Source: Spirogloea muscicola (taxonomy: Eukaryota; Streptophyta; Zygnematophyceae; Spirogloeales; Spirogloeaceae). From it: DNA of 12,430 bases. The stretch covers positions 1 through 12,430 of the forward strand of contig WELB01000353.1 of assembly GCA_009602725.1 (NCBI GenBank), written 5' to 3'. The translations under genes were made by a program, and so were the position numbers. Shown piece after piece: positions 1 to 7,989 of the stretch (positions are counted from its first letter, which is position 1; every line of letters begins with the position of its first letter). Below the pieces are notes generated by a model. It ran no database searches and was not told the origin of the DNA. It saw only the letters and a program-made list of their open reading frames with translations.

Positions 1-134
1 TGCCCGCCTCCGACCCCCTCGGCGCGCCGGTACGCCCACCAAGCCACTACACATCCTCGCCCGGGCGAGCAGCGGGCATTGCGCCGATGCTCCCGGCCCC
101 CTCCTCGCCGCGCGCGATCAGGCACGGGCACTGA

Positions 135-3100
135 CGACTGGGCTCCCCCACTTCGCGCCCCCAATGCACCTCGCTAGTCGAGGGCGGGCCCGTCGTGGAC
201 GCCTGCGCCCGCCTCGCTCACCCGCGTGCTGAAGCAGCAGCTGCCCTGTCGCAACCACCCGACAGCGCCCCGCAGGCCACAGACTCCGCCGCAGACTGCG
301 GAGGCGGAGAATGGGAGACCGCCGGCGCCGGCGACGGCGATGCTGTCGGCGGGGAGCTCGGTCAGGGTGACGAGGACGGGCTGCACAGCAGGCTCGCCTT
401 GGCGGGCGTCCAGCTCGTTCCCTTCAGCACGCGGGAGCACATCGGAGGCGCCCTGCAAGCATATGTGCACGTCAGCACGTACAGGACAGGCCCAGGCGAG
501 TTTGCTGTCGTCGGCAGTCACGCGCGCAGCCTCAGGGTGAGTGGACTGGACCACTTGCTGGTTCCCAATCACGTCATGTTCCTGTGGACTGCCAGCCCTG
601 GACCGAAAGCAGATGATGAGCATGGTGTCGGAGGCCCCGAGCAGCTAAGCGTCCAGCTGCGGCTTTGCTGCTGATCGCCGAGCTGGCCGCCGGGGCACCC
701 CCTTTCGCTCCTGGTTGGGTGACCTCTGCTGGCTTGGCGGACGCAAGCAGGACGCATTTGGGGATCCAGCCCACTTCTGCATCTGGGCGCCGTACTGCAC
801 GGAGCCGGTTCGTGTCCAGCAATCCTCGTTGCCTCAGCAAGATGCAGCAAGCAGCGTGTTGCATGTTAGGCTGATGCGTAGGCAGCGTGGGCCGAGCACT
901 CGCCTCATCTCCGACTGAAAGAACTGGCCGACGCCCGGGAGCGGATGGCTCCTACTTCTCTTTCTCGTCGAGCGCTGCCAGGCATCTCATCAAGCAGGCC
1001 CAGCACGGCGTTCGTCTTTGTGAATCATCCAACGTGCCTCTGCAGGCAGCTCCTTGCTATGAAGTGCCACTCGAGCGAGCGCGCTGATGTGTTTGAATAC
1101 TTCTGCAGGTAGACAAAGTGTACCTGCGCGATCTTGGCGTCAGGGGAACTGCGGTCCATATGGGGCCAGGCAAGTGGCCAGCTCCTCTCACCGGTTGCTG
1201 GGTTGCCAAGTGTCATCCCTGGCTTGATTCGCTCAGGCTCAATCTGGCCAAGCAGATGGCAGTGTGCAAGTCAGTACGCGAGGGAACATGCCGTGCCAGC
1301 CACTTGAGACCTACTGCAGCCTCTTTGTCGTCCATGTTGCACCCTTTCTGTCGTCCATTGCATGACACAACCTCCAGTGCACAGGCTCGCAGTCGCCCCT
1401 CTCACTGTCTTGATATGGTGCACTCAGCAGGCAATGGCAGTGGTATGCAAATGCCATATGAGGCGCTCATTATACGTTGCAGCTTCTCAGCGAATGACAC
1501 TGACGCCTCGCAAGGAGGGCAGCTGTACCTCGCACTTCATGACCTCAATGTGACCTCCCTGCTCTAGCCCTCGCGGTCGCGTAGGCATGGCCATGTGACC
1601 CGGCTTGTGAGCTGACATTTCTGCCCAGCAGATTGAGCAGGCAAATAAATGCCTGCTCGTACTTCTCATGATGCATCGAAGCTTTTGAGCCCAGTTGAAC
1701 CCTTGCGGAGGACTTGCGGCGCGCTGCTCACATTGAGGCCCTGCAGTATGAGGCAAATGAATGATCCGAAGATCTGTATTTAATGACTTCTGTGCTTGCT
1801 TTGCTCCACAGCTACGCGTGAAGGAGGAAGATCAAGAACTGGAGTACATGCTGGTCTATGGAGAAGAACCTTCTGATGTGTCGCAAACCCCGACAACGGG
1901 GGACACCAGCAGGCACGCTCTGGAGCAATTGCCGCCTTGCACATTGTGGTGGCAGAGGCGGACAGCCTCTTTTGCTGTGGGTGAGGCCTGCCTAGCAAAA
2001 GCTTTGGTCTCACCAGGTGGCTGAGCCCGTCATCATCTGTCGCTTGTGGTCGCAGGGCTCCTCCAGCCTTCAAATACTCGTTCTGCGGACCTCCCATGAA
2101 AAACTCCATCAATGCCTCAAGGGTAGAGGAATGGCTTCGGTATCACGATCACCTGATGCACAACAGCGTCCACTATGTGTTTTACCTGACAGAGGGCAGC
2201 ATAACAACAGACCTCCTGAATTTGTATCAGGCAAGTTCCATACTCTTGATGATGCCCCACGGAGTAGACACTGGCGTATGCTGGAGGTCGCACACAGAAT
2301 CCGTGGCCACAAGTAGCGGCATGTGGCTAGCTTCGGCTAGGCTGATTGCCACGGGTGCCAACTAGCAGACCTGAGGGCTTGGAAGTGCCCTGCGCTCGCA
2401 CAGCCACGCTTTGCATGGTCACCATCGCCTCCAGCAAACAAGTCAGCCACCGGCAAGGTGGTAAGAGGTGGGCTGTGCTGCTCCACAAGTGCAGAGATAT
2501 GTTGAGGATGGCCGCATGACATTGCTGGACGTGAGGGAGGAGCGCAAGTATCCGGTCTACAATCACGGCCAGCAAGTGTACTTGAATGACTGCGCATATA
2601 GGACTAGGGGATTGTCGGAGTGGACCCTCTTCTGCGACCTCGACGAGTACCTCTACCTAGTGCCCCCTGCGACTCTTGGCAAGGGCCTCGAACCCCTCTC
2701 CCCTTCTCCATAATCTGCTGACCTCACCAGGACGGATGTACGCCGCAGTAATCCAGGCGCCTTGTGTTGCCTGACCAATTCGAGGCCGTTTGGCGGCTGC
2801 AGACACAATCGTGGAGCAATTCAAAGACCAAAAGTACTTCAGAATTCACGACTACAGGTTCGACGTGCGCTATTGCCTACCGGAGAATGCCACCTCGCAC
2901 ATAGCCAACCCCATCTTGGCACAGCGCATGCCCTACCGAATTACCAAGACATATTCCCGTGAGAAGTGGATGGCCAGGACTGGGGAGGTGGTGGTGGCAG
3001 GGGTACATACGGCTGTCAGGCTTGCAGGCCACTCTCGCTGGCGTGCTACATACCTCGAACCCCATGTCAGCTCGGAAGTGCTGCACATCAAGCACTTGCG

Positions 3101-3227
3101 CGGCCTCATCTCCGCGAACGATACCTGTGAAATAATTGTGACAGACCTACGGACAACGGCCCGGCTTGTGCCAGATGCTGACATGCTTGGATGTACTCAG
3201 CTTCCGAGCCCCATCATCAAAGTGTAA
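135..3227 (+). CDS. Glycosyltransferase family 92-like protein, multi-exon, 5' end not located
   Basis: Probable glycosyltransferase of the GT92 (formerly DUF23) type, whose members transfer sugars in the secretory pathway; the acceptor cannot be told from sequence. Proposed exons: about 135-536, 1109-1169, 1431-1549, 1812-1882, 2056-2230, 2495-2678 and 2803-3227. Phases match at every junction, and exons 2-7 sum to 1035 nt (345 codons with the TAA stop). Landmarks in order: YSFCGPP, then SRVEEWLRYHDHL (the family's EW-x-x-YH start), VFYLTEGS, YLNDCAYR, the putative metal-binding DxD in FCDLDEYLYL (about 2630-2656), and LHIKHLRGL near the C-terminus. The first exon is open from 135 but has no in-frame ATG, so the true start lies upstream or in an exon I cannot see; its early part is low-complexity. 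Introns 1170-1430, 1883-2055, 2231-2494 and 2679-2802 begin with GC; 537-1108 and 1550-1811 begin with GT. The 1550 and 1883 donors are the weakest. Family assignment rests on recalled motif patterns, without a search. Confidence 0.72.
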
Positions 3228-4099
3228 GGCCATGGAGGGTATCTTTTGCATCTCAAGACGAGCATGCCAAGTCCTGGATCTTGTAAGGAAGGCTCAAGAT
3301 AGGCGGCAGATTGGTTGATGAGGTCAGCTGTGTAACGAAGTTACACAAGATGGAACATCTATATCATGAGAATGATAGCTGGAGGGGGTACTGAGGAGGC
3401 GAAGGACGGGCGCGCGATATTAGAGAAAGCGCATCTCTGAATAATGGCGCGCGACGCTGATGAAGGAGCAATATGGAATTCAGGAAGGAGCGCGACGGCG
3501 GCAAAGCCGGAATCTAGTGTTAGAACTCACTAGTATTAGTATTAGTATTCCGCGCGGGTCCCCGCAATCGGCGGCGACTCCAGCGGCGGAGGCGGCGGCC
3601 ACGGGTGGATCTTCTGTGAGGGCTTAGCAAGTGGCCGGGCGCCTAATAATCCCATGAGGCCGGGGGCAGGGCCCCGAGAACCTCGATTGTTACTGAAGGA
3701 GGAGGGGCGGCTAGATGTGGGTCCTCCCCCCCCCCCCAGACGCTTACACTTGCCATTGTGTACATTTCAACAGCTGGTTTGTTTTGACCCATTGCATACG
3801 TTTGGCTCCGACTCCTTTGCTTCGCGACACCAACGCCTCGTCCTTGGGCTTGACGATCCACATTCTTTACAAGCTGGGTGCTGGTTGACCTCTCAAAGAG
3901 GCATGACGAAGGCCTGCCTGCCAAAGAGAAAGCAGTGCCACAGAGCCTGGCAGGTGATTTGAGTTCTCCAAATATTTCCACTCTTCAATGCCCATTAAAG
4001 AGGTCAGATCATCCATTTGTTCGACAGAGCACTCATTCCAGGCAAACCTTGTACATTTTAAATGGATTCTTCAAAATATTCCATATTCCTTTCATTTTC
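3228..4099. other. Gene-poor stretch downstream of the glycosyltransferase gene
   Basis: I see no gene here. The first part is presumably the 3' UTR: TGTAA, the polyadenylation signal used by many green algae, occurs at 3224-3228, 3282-3286 and 3331-3335. Around 3531-3549 there is a short run of ATTAGT units, and 3726-3737 is a run of 12 C. Open frames on both strands at 3643-3981 and a + frame ending at 4117 match nothing I recognise and look like chance. Composition falls from GC-rich to AT-rich near 3960-4000, which is where the mitochondrial-derived DNA may begin. Confidence 0.5.
3329..3347 (+). terminator. Perfect 8-bp hairpin at a TGTAA motif, possible 3'-end signal
   Basis: TGTGTAAC and GTTACACA pair perfectly around a GAA loop, about 100 bp after the stop codon. 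The stem contains TGTAA, the usual green-algal poly(A) signal. A role in 3'-end formation is inference; it could also be a chance palindrome. Confidence 0.3.
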
Positions 4100-4102
4100 T
4101 AT

Positions 4103-4174
4103 GGCAGACTAAGATAAAGGTAACGTGTTAGTCTGAAAATTCCATAAGTAGTGGTTCGATTCCGTCCTTGGCTT
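4103..4174 (+). pseudogene. Degraded tRNA-like sequence (mitochondrial tRNA-Cys-like?)
   Basis: A TTCGATT T-loop with GG before and CC after it, a CTGAAAA anticodon-loop-like segment near 4132-4138, an AAAGGTAA D-loop-like segment and a CTTGGC 3' end have the right order and spacing for a tRNA. The 3' half resembles plant mitochondrial tRNA-Cys. The acceptor stem pairs poorly and the T-stem has two G-T pairs and a mismatch, so it looks decayed. The anticodon read literally would be GAA (Phe); a GCA to GAA change in a former tRNA-Cys is equally possible. Confidence 0.3.
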
Positions 4175-4175
4175 A

Positions 4176-4198
4176 GTTATCGCGTTGTCGCGTTATCT
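4176..4198 (+). repeat. Short GTTATCGCG-type repeat
   Basis: The stretch holds GTTATCGCG, GTTGTCGCG and GTTATC in series directly after the tRNA-like sequence. The same unit recurs in a looser cluster at 9498-9656. Function unknown; it may be a mitochondrial intergenic repeat carried along. Confidence 0.4.
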
Positions 4199-4217
4199 TT
4201 TGTCTTCTTCGCCTTCT

Positions 4218-4291
4218 TGTCTAGAAGTGGGTTTGAACCACTGACACAAGGATTTCTCATCCTTTGATCTAACCAATTGAGCTCTGTAAAC
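4218..4291 (-). tRNA. trnF: Mitochondrial tRNA-Phe-like gene or pseudogene
   Basis: On the minus strand this 74-nt sequence folds as a tRNA and follows plant mitochondrial tRNA-Phe closely: D-arm GCTCAATTGGTTAGATC, anticodon stem AAGGA/TCCTT, variable region GTGTC, and T-arm AGTGG-TTCAAAC-CCACT. The acceptor stem GTTTACA/TCTAGAC forms six of seven pairs. Two faults suggest a pseudogene: the anticodon loop reads TGAGAAA instead of CTGAAAA, so position 33 is not T and GAA is lost, and the D-stem has a C-T mismatch. It is the most downstream identified gene of the mitochondrial segment in the minus direction. Confidence 0.65.
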
Positions 4292-4383
4292 CAACATTTT
4301 ATATGGCTATTCAATTACAAATGTACATCGCGAAAACCTAATTCTGACTTTCATCGTTATTCATATGGAATTCAAAAGGATAT

Positions 4384-4461
4384 TAAATCCTCGCGTATTT
4401 GAAACAAGCAAAGGCCAAATCGCCAAGGTCAAAGGCAAGCACATAGAAAGACGTACATCAT
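4384..4461 (-). mobile_element. 78-bp retrotransposon 3'-tail insertion with 14-bp flanking repeats
   Basis: The minus strand of this segment matches the 3' UTR of copy A (about 6613-6690) nearly base for base: shared blocks include GTGCTTGCCTTTG, GATTTGGCC or its close variant, and TTGTTTCAAATACGCGA. It is bracketed by the exact 14-bp repeat ATTCAAAAGGATAT at 4370-4383 and 4462-4475, as expected of a target-site duplication from a heavily 5'-truncated non-LTR insertion. An open frame running through 4365-4652 on the + strand spans host, duplication and insert and is therefore chimeric. Confidence 0.7.
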
Positions 4462-4634
4462 ATTCAAAAGGATATGGCTCTTATCGATGCAGAAATCCAT
4501 TTAATTCTACGAAGATCTTGTCATCTAAAGGACGGATTGTCCAACTTCGAGGATCCGGTCGTCGTTCATCCAATCCAGCTAATAGTGCCATTGTAGCTCA
4601 AATGGCCATGGAAATGGTACAAAGTCATATAAAC
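4462..4634. other. Unassigned AT-rich sequence between the tail insertion and rps11
   Basis: Probably part of the mitochondrial-derived segment by composition and position. I recognise no gene on either strand. The + strand frame is open and encodes a basic peptide, and the minus strand is nearly open too, but neither resembles a known mitochondrial protein. Confidence 0.4.
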
Positions 4635-4738
4635 TCAAAATGGATACCATGATTAGTGGAACGACGAGATCCTTTCAACCCCACAGAACCTGCAGAAGAC
4701 CAAGTTTTGCTGTTCCCAGAAATTCGGTTAGTGCAATC
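4635..4738 (-). pseudogene. rps11: Fragment of mitochondrial ribosomal protein S11 gene
   Basis: The minus strand reads SKTWSSAGSVGLKGSRRSTN, the signature of the S11 central region (typically KTWSSAGS-x-GFKG-x-RRSTNYAAQ), which sits in the small subunit platform. Only about 35 codons remain: there is no N-terminal part, and similarity ends after RRSTNHG, where a stop follows. It lies just downstream of rps13 on the same strand, the conserved order in plant-type mitochondrial genomes and bacterial ribosomal operons. It is a truncated pseudogene. Confidence 0.8.
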
Positions 4739-4744
4739 ATTGTA

Positions 4745-5134
4745 TCACTGTAAGTAGATTAAATGTGTGCAACGAAACTCACAGTTTCTTCGTATACAAC
4801 GACAAGTCTTCGCATTTGTGTGAGTGCATTGTTTTTGAAGGGGTAATCCAAGAGTATGTCGAAAACGTCGATCAGAAACAACTCTGATAAGGCGTTTAAT
4901 ATCTCTATTAACAGCTCTCTTGTATTCAGACCAACTAGGTGGTATTAGAAAGAAATCATGGACAAGTTTATCAAGTTGACTTAATTAAGCCTTGATGAAC
5001 CTTAACACCGTCACTTATACCTAAATGCTTACATATTTGTGTTGCCTTGAAAAGACAAGACAAATTCCGAAATTGGAAGTAAGAGAAACATGGACTTTGA
5101 TCCGGTGTACATTTGCTCCTAAAATGTACGCCAT
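4745..5134 (-). pseudogene. rps13: Mitochondrial ribosomal protein S13 pseudogene
   Basis: About 130 codons, close to full length for mitochondrial S13, but broken. It begins ATG at 5134-5132 with MAYILGANV, continues LTSNFGI, then after a frameshift ATQICKHLGISDGVKVHQG, then after a further shift with an intervening stop QLDKLVHDFFLIPPSW, SEYKRAVNRDIKRLI and RFRHTLGLPLQKQCTHTNAK. The last block is the diagnostic S13 motif (RH-x-x-GLP-x-x-x-Q-x-THTNA). The product would be a small-subunit head protein. With at least two frameshifts and no sign of editing or intron signals at them, it is non-functional. The retrotransposon copy A begins within about 10-20 bp of its start codon. Confidence 0.88.
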
Positions 5135-5148
5135 CTACCTTTTTCCAG

Positions 5149-6590
5149 GTACACCAGCTCACGTGGCGGTGGACTTGCGGAGATGCCTACAAACACACCT
5201 CGCCCCCCTCCCTTCCCTTCCCCTCCTTTGGGACACACAGCTGGCGATGGCCATTCTCACCCGCTGCATCGGCCAACGGGCATGCAACCTGCGACGGACA
5301 GGCGCCCCAATGGGTATGGTGGTTGAGATCTACAAGCAATATGATAACTCCCTTCTGCAGTCCCTGGCATCCCTACTACATTCTTCAACTTTCCCCTCAG
5401 CTTCATCTTCCCTCCAGGCCTCCCTCCCCACTCGCATGGGCGGCCTTGGCTGCCGGTCGTTGGAGCAGACGGCGCAAGCAACCTTCCTGGGCTGCTGGCA
5501 CCAGCTCGCCTCTCTGTTTCCCATGCGCTTCCCTTGCCTCCACGACCCTATACGCAATGTGGAGGAAGGCTCCTTCCCCTTCCAAGCGGATCTGAGGAGC
5601 ATTCGCGAGTCGGCAATCGGCTCCTTTCCCTCTATACAACCCCTACTCACGCCATTCTCCGCTCTCGCCCAAGCTTCTGATAAAGAGGGCACAATCCAGA
5701 TTAGTTACGGCAGTGGAAGATGAGCGCCGCAGAAGGTTGAGGAGGCTGCCAGAGATTCAGAACAATTCAAGGAGCCTGGCAGGAATTACTTCTCTAGCCA
5801 CACCTGGTGCGACCGACTGGATTACATCACACGCCGTCGCCAATGTCTTCAGCATCAGCTCCAACGCCGTTCGGACGCTGCTCCAAGTTTTCCTTGGCCT
5901 TCCACTTGATTGTCTGATTGGAATGCGCCAGTGTGAGTGTGGCTTCCGTGCAGAGGGTGTTGAGCTCGCCACTCACATGCTGCGATGCCCCACTGGACCG
6001 GGAGGGGTGGGCATCCACAACCTCCTCCGCGATGCCCTGGCGAGTTTGATGCGCAACGCCGGTTACCATGCGGTCGTGGAAGTGAAAAATATCATGCCTA
6101 TCACCACGGATGCCCAGGGACGTCATCATCGCCTTACATTTGACATTGTGGGCGTGCAACCTGGTGGAGAACCACGGGCCTTCCTTGATTTGTTGTTATG
6201 GAGGCTCGTAAAGGTCCAGCATCGACGCAAATCGCTGGCCACGCAGTGGGCAGTGCAGAACAAAGAAAGCTGCAGCACCACTTTGATCACCCCCAGCGAT
6301 CAGCTCCTGCCAGCTGCAGTCGACATCTTTGGCTGTTTAGGTCTTCGTTTCCCACTCTCCTTTAGAATCTGCCGATCTAGTTTATGCACGACGTGCATAT
6401 GTGCTTCCGGCTTGCCAGCTGCATACCTGTCGTTCTTTCGACGACGAATTCCGGCCTGTTTGCATCGTGCTCAGGCTAATGCTTTGAAGCAGAAAGCTGG
6501 GCGAGCTCTAGTTGGTGGCAGAAGGGCTTTGTATCTGCCATTTAGTATTCAGGCATCGATTTATCGACCTTTATGTATTGACCCGTGATT
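5149..6590 (+). pseudogene. Retrotransposon polyprotein C-terminal part (end of RT, zinc module, nuclease-like domain), frameshifted
   Basis: Two frames make up one former reading frame. The first (to about 5675) carries SLQASLPTRMGGLGCRSLEQ, the region after the RT core in this LINE class. A shift near 5675-5685 leads into the second, which reads QSRLVTAVEDERRRRLRRL, then the zinc-binding module C-E-C-G...ATHMLRC (Cys codons 5932, 5938, His 5974, Cys 5986), then IHNLLRDAL, an LTFDIVG...FLDLLLW pair of acidic residues compatible with a PD-(D/E)XK restriction-like nuclease, and finally RAQANALKQKAGRALVGGRR. A zinc module followed by such a nuclease is typical of R2/NeSL/Dualen-like elements; placement in that group is inference. 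The end reads IYRPLCIDP instead of the usual SDL-x-LLTRGY, a late frameshift. Confidence 0.78.
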
Positions 6591-6693
6591 TACAGAGCGG
6601 GTCAATCTGCTGTAGATGATGTAAGTCTTTGGATGTGCTTGCCTTTGTACTTGGCCATTTGGCCTTCCTTTGTTTCACATACACGAAAATTCC
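6410..6693 (+). repeat. 3' end repeat, first copy (paired with 8491-8772)
   Basis: This segment and 8491-8772 are colinear and closely similar over about 280 bp: GCTTGCCAGCTGCATA, the AQANAL...QKAG coding end, the TTGACCCG/CGGGTCAA hairpin, and the tail TTGTTTCA-x-ATACACGAAA. They are the shared 3' ends of two retrotransposon copies. The tail part also recurs inverted at 4384-4461, 6798-6840 and 9731-9770. Confidence 0.85.
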
Positions 6694-6779
6694 TTTATTT
6701 GCCTTATTTTGTACGCACAACCTCATTGCGGATTCTTTTCCTTTGTATACTTCAGGAGGTTTGAAACCTTTACAGATAG
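6694..6779 (-). pseudogene. rpl6: Mitochondrial ribosomal protein L6, C-terminal part
   Basis: The minus strand reads SICKGFKPPEVYKGK and, after a one-base shift, IRNEVVRTK. This is the C-terminal end of L6 (KPPEVYKGKG-x-x-Y-x-NE). The remainder of the gene lies beyond the 272-bp retrotransposon tail, at 7065-7245; the 13 bp at 6767-6779 are one copy of the duplication made by that insertion. Frameshifted and therefore a pseudogene. Confidence 0.8.
6767..6779. repeat. 13-bp target-site duplication, left copy
   Basis: CCTTTACAGATAG here is identical to 7052-7064 and differs immediately outside on both sides. The repeat belongs to the rpl6 coding sequence and marks the edges of the 272-bp insertion. 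Confidence 0.88.
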
Positions 6780-7051
6780 AAGAAGGTGCTCGCCTATAGA
6801 AAAAGGAGAATTTCGTGTATTTGAAACAATCGAAGGCCAGAAGGCCAGAAAAAGGGGGCCAGAAAGCCAGCCCAGAAAGAATGGACAATGTCCAAAGCCA
6901 AAGAAAGAAAAAACACACAGCTAGGCAGCTAGACAACAAGACACGACGAAATCACAGAAAGCTAAATGCCCGCGGGTGAGCAACATCAGGTCAGAATAGC
7001 TCGAAGCAGGAAAAGATGCATTCAGCCGCGACCCAGAAGCAGCCGCGATAG
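6780..7051 (-). mobile_element. 272-bp 5'-truncated retrotransposon tail inside rpl6
   Basis: Read on the minus strand it starts in the last coding residues of the element, AIAAASGSRLNASF then SSYSDLMLLTRGH, and continues through the 3' UTR: CTTTGGACATTGTCC, then ATTCTTTCTGGGCTGGCTTT, then GATTGTTTCAAATACACGAA and the 3' end TATAGGCGAGCACCTTCTT. A 13-bp duplication (6767-6779 and 7052-7064) flanks it. This copy defines the element's true 3' terminus, because the duplication follows the tail directly. There is no poly(A) run. Confidence 0.88.
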
Positions 7052-7064
7052 CCTTTACAGATAG
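7052..7064. repeat. 13-bp target-site duplication, right copy
   Basis: CCTTTACAGATAG, identical to 6767-6779; see the 272-bp insertion. Confidence 0.88.
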
Positions 7065-7245
7065 CTGCAATATGGCTGACCTTTTGCAAGTTACTTCCCG
7101 TGCAAAAAATGAGAGTAGGGTTTAGAAAAAATACACGTACACCTTCTGCTCAATGTCATGACTAAGACCTAACTGGAAATTACAAATAGAACCATCTGAG
7201 ATTGTACTAGCTTCATATCCTACTCCAACAATTTTTCAAAAGCAA
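7065..7245 (-). pseudogene. rpl6: Mitochondrial ribosomal protein L6, N-terminal part
   Basis: The minus strand reads IVGVGYEASTISDGSICNFQ and then LGLSHDIEQKVYVYF, which is the L6 segment with GVGYRA and LGYSH-type motifs. A TAA (near 7122) ends this frame; another frame continues AREVTCKRSAILQL into the duplicated target, in register with the KPPEVYKGK part at 6694-6779. The gene starts directly at KIVGVGY, as in the short mitochondrial L6 of liverworts. Broken by frameshift, stop and insertion. No rps8 lies between it and rps14, so that gene was absent or deleted. Confidence 0.78.
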
Positions 7246-7276
7246 ACATGTAAGGTTAAGGTAAGGTTCCACAAGG

Positions 7277-7572
7277 TTACCAACTTGGTTTACTTATACC
7301 TATTAAAGCACCTCGTGAAGCTGATTCACGTGAAGCAATATGAGAAAGACGAATAGTGTTACAAACAGAGCGAGATCGACCTGTCATGACGCATCGATTC
7401 GTATTCTCATTTGAGAGCTATTTCTACTTTGAGCCTATTTGCAACTAAAATTTGGTAGCGAATTTGACTACTTAGGCTAAAGTCATGACAAAGCTTTATA
7501 TTGCATTCACTTAAGGTCATGACTAGTAAATAAATATTTATGTTTGTTGTCTCGTATTTTGTAGGTAGACAT
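7277..7572 (-). pseudogene. rps14: Mitochondrial ribosomal protein S14 pseudogene
   Basis: The ATG at 7572-7570 begins MSTYKIRDNKHKYLFTSHDL, the start of S14 (x-x-RD-x-KRR-x-L). The end reads RCVMTGRSRSVCNTIRLSHI then SRGALIGISKPSW followed by TAA at 7277, matching the zinc-free S14 C-terminus (RC-x-x-TGR-x-R...GVRKSSW). The length of 296 bp equals the expected 98-99 codons but is not a multiple of three, and an in-frame TGA sits where Arg or Trp is expected. Hence a nearly full-length but frameshifted pseudogene. It follows rpl5 directly, as in plant mitochondria. Confidence 0.88.
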
Positions 7573-7579
7573 TAGCTCT

Positions 7580-7870
7580 TTTTTTTTTGGATGTTTCCAG
7601 TCTATAACAGTTGATTATCTTCTGAGCAAGAGCTTAAATTACAACTGTCAGATACTAACTTCTTCTCATAGATTCAAAAATTATAAAGGATTTCTGTGTC
7701 TCGGGAATCGCAGTATATCTTGAGAGAGAGAGAGTAATAAGAATAGCTTTTTCAGCACTATTCGTAGGACAATCATGGAAAGACAAAAGTGTAACGAGTT
7801 TGTCAAATTTTATATACGCTTTTTGGCCACGTAAAGTGTAACGTTCCCTCCGTTTCCGAGTGCCAACGGT
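7580..7870 (-). pseudogene. rpl5: Mitochondrial ribosomal protein L5 fragment
   Basis: The minus strand carries ERYTLRGQKAYIKFDKLVTL then LSFHDCPTNSAEKAI and FIIFESM, the central and C-terminal part of L5 (TLRG-x-x-AY-x-F-x-DKLVT, then FPE...FE). A frameshift near 7660 ends the frame; YLTVVI and a short tail in another frame run almost to the rps14 start codon. The N-terminal half is missing: above about 7870 the protein no longer resembles L5, and retrotransposon sequence begins near 7990. L5 binds 5S rRNA in a functional ribosome; this copy cannot. Confidence 0.78.
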
Positions 7871-7989
7871 GCCGGTAACATAACATGTTTGTATCGTATC
7901 TACCCTTTGGAAGTCCCAAACGGTACCAGTAGGTTTTGCTCCACTGTAGTACGGTTCGAGGTCCCGGGCTCCGTACCACGTGCGCAAGC

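Larger units (their letters stand above)
5140..6693 (+). mobile_element. Non-LTR retrotransposon copy A, 5'-truncated
   Basis: A 1.55-kb insertion between mitochondrial rps13 and rpl6, in the opposite orientation to those genes. It contains the C-terminal coding part of a LINE-type protein and a 3' UTR ending near 6693. The 3' 280 bp (6410-6693) are repeated at 8491-8772. Around the former stop codon TTGACCCG (6578-6585) pairs with CGGGTCAA (6598-6605), a hairpin also present in copy B. The 5' edge is judged from where rps13 ends and the retrotransposon-like peptide starts, so it is accurate to about 15 bp. I found no convincing target-site duplication; TGTACGC occurs at both edges but may be chance. 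Confidence 0.8.

Noticed and set aside
1-134. Open frame from the window edge to 176 as a first exon of the glycosyltransferase
   Set aside because: The frame is different and I find no donor/acceptor pair that joins it convincingly to the exon ending at 536.
3643-3981. Overlapping open frames on both strands downstream of the glycosyltransferase
   Set aside because: No recognisable motif, a 12-base C-run within, and no splice or start context that favours either.
4365-4652. A + strand 95-codon open frame with a basic, ribosomal-protein-like composition
   Set aside because: It runs through a 14-bp duplication and an antisense retrotransposon tail, so much of it is chimeric; the LRGSGRRSS part only loosely recalls S11.
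5121-6715. TGTACGC at both edges of copy A as a target-site duplication
   Set aside because: Only 7 bp; both occurrences are explained by the rps13 start and the rpl6 end, and the element's edges do not clearly coincide.
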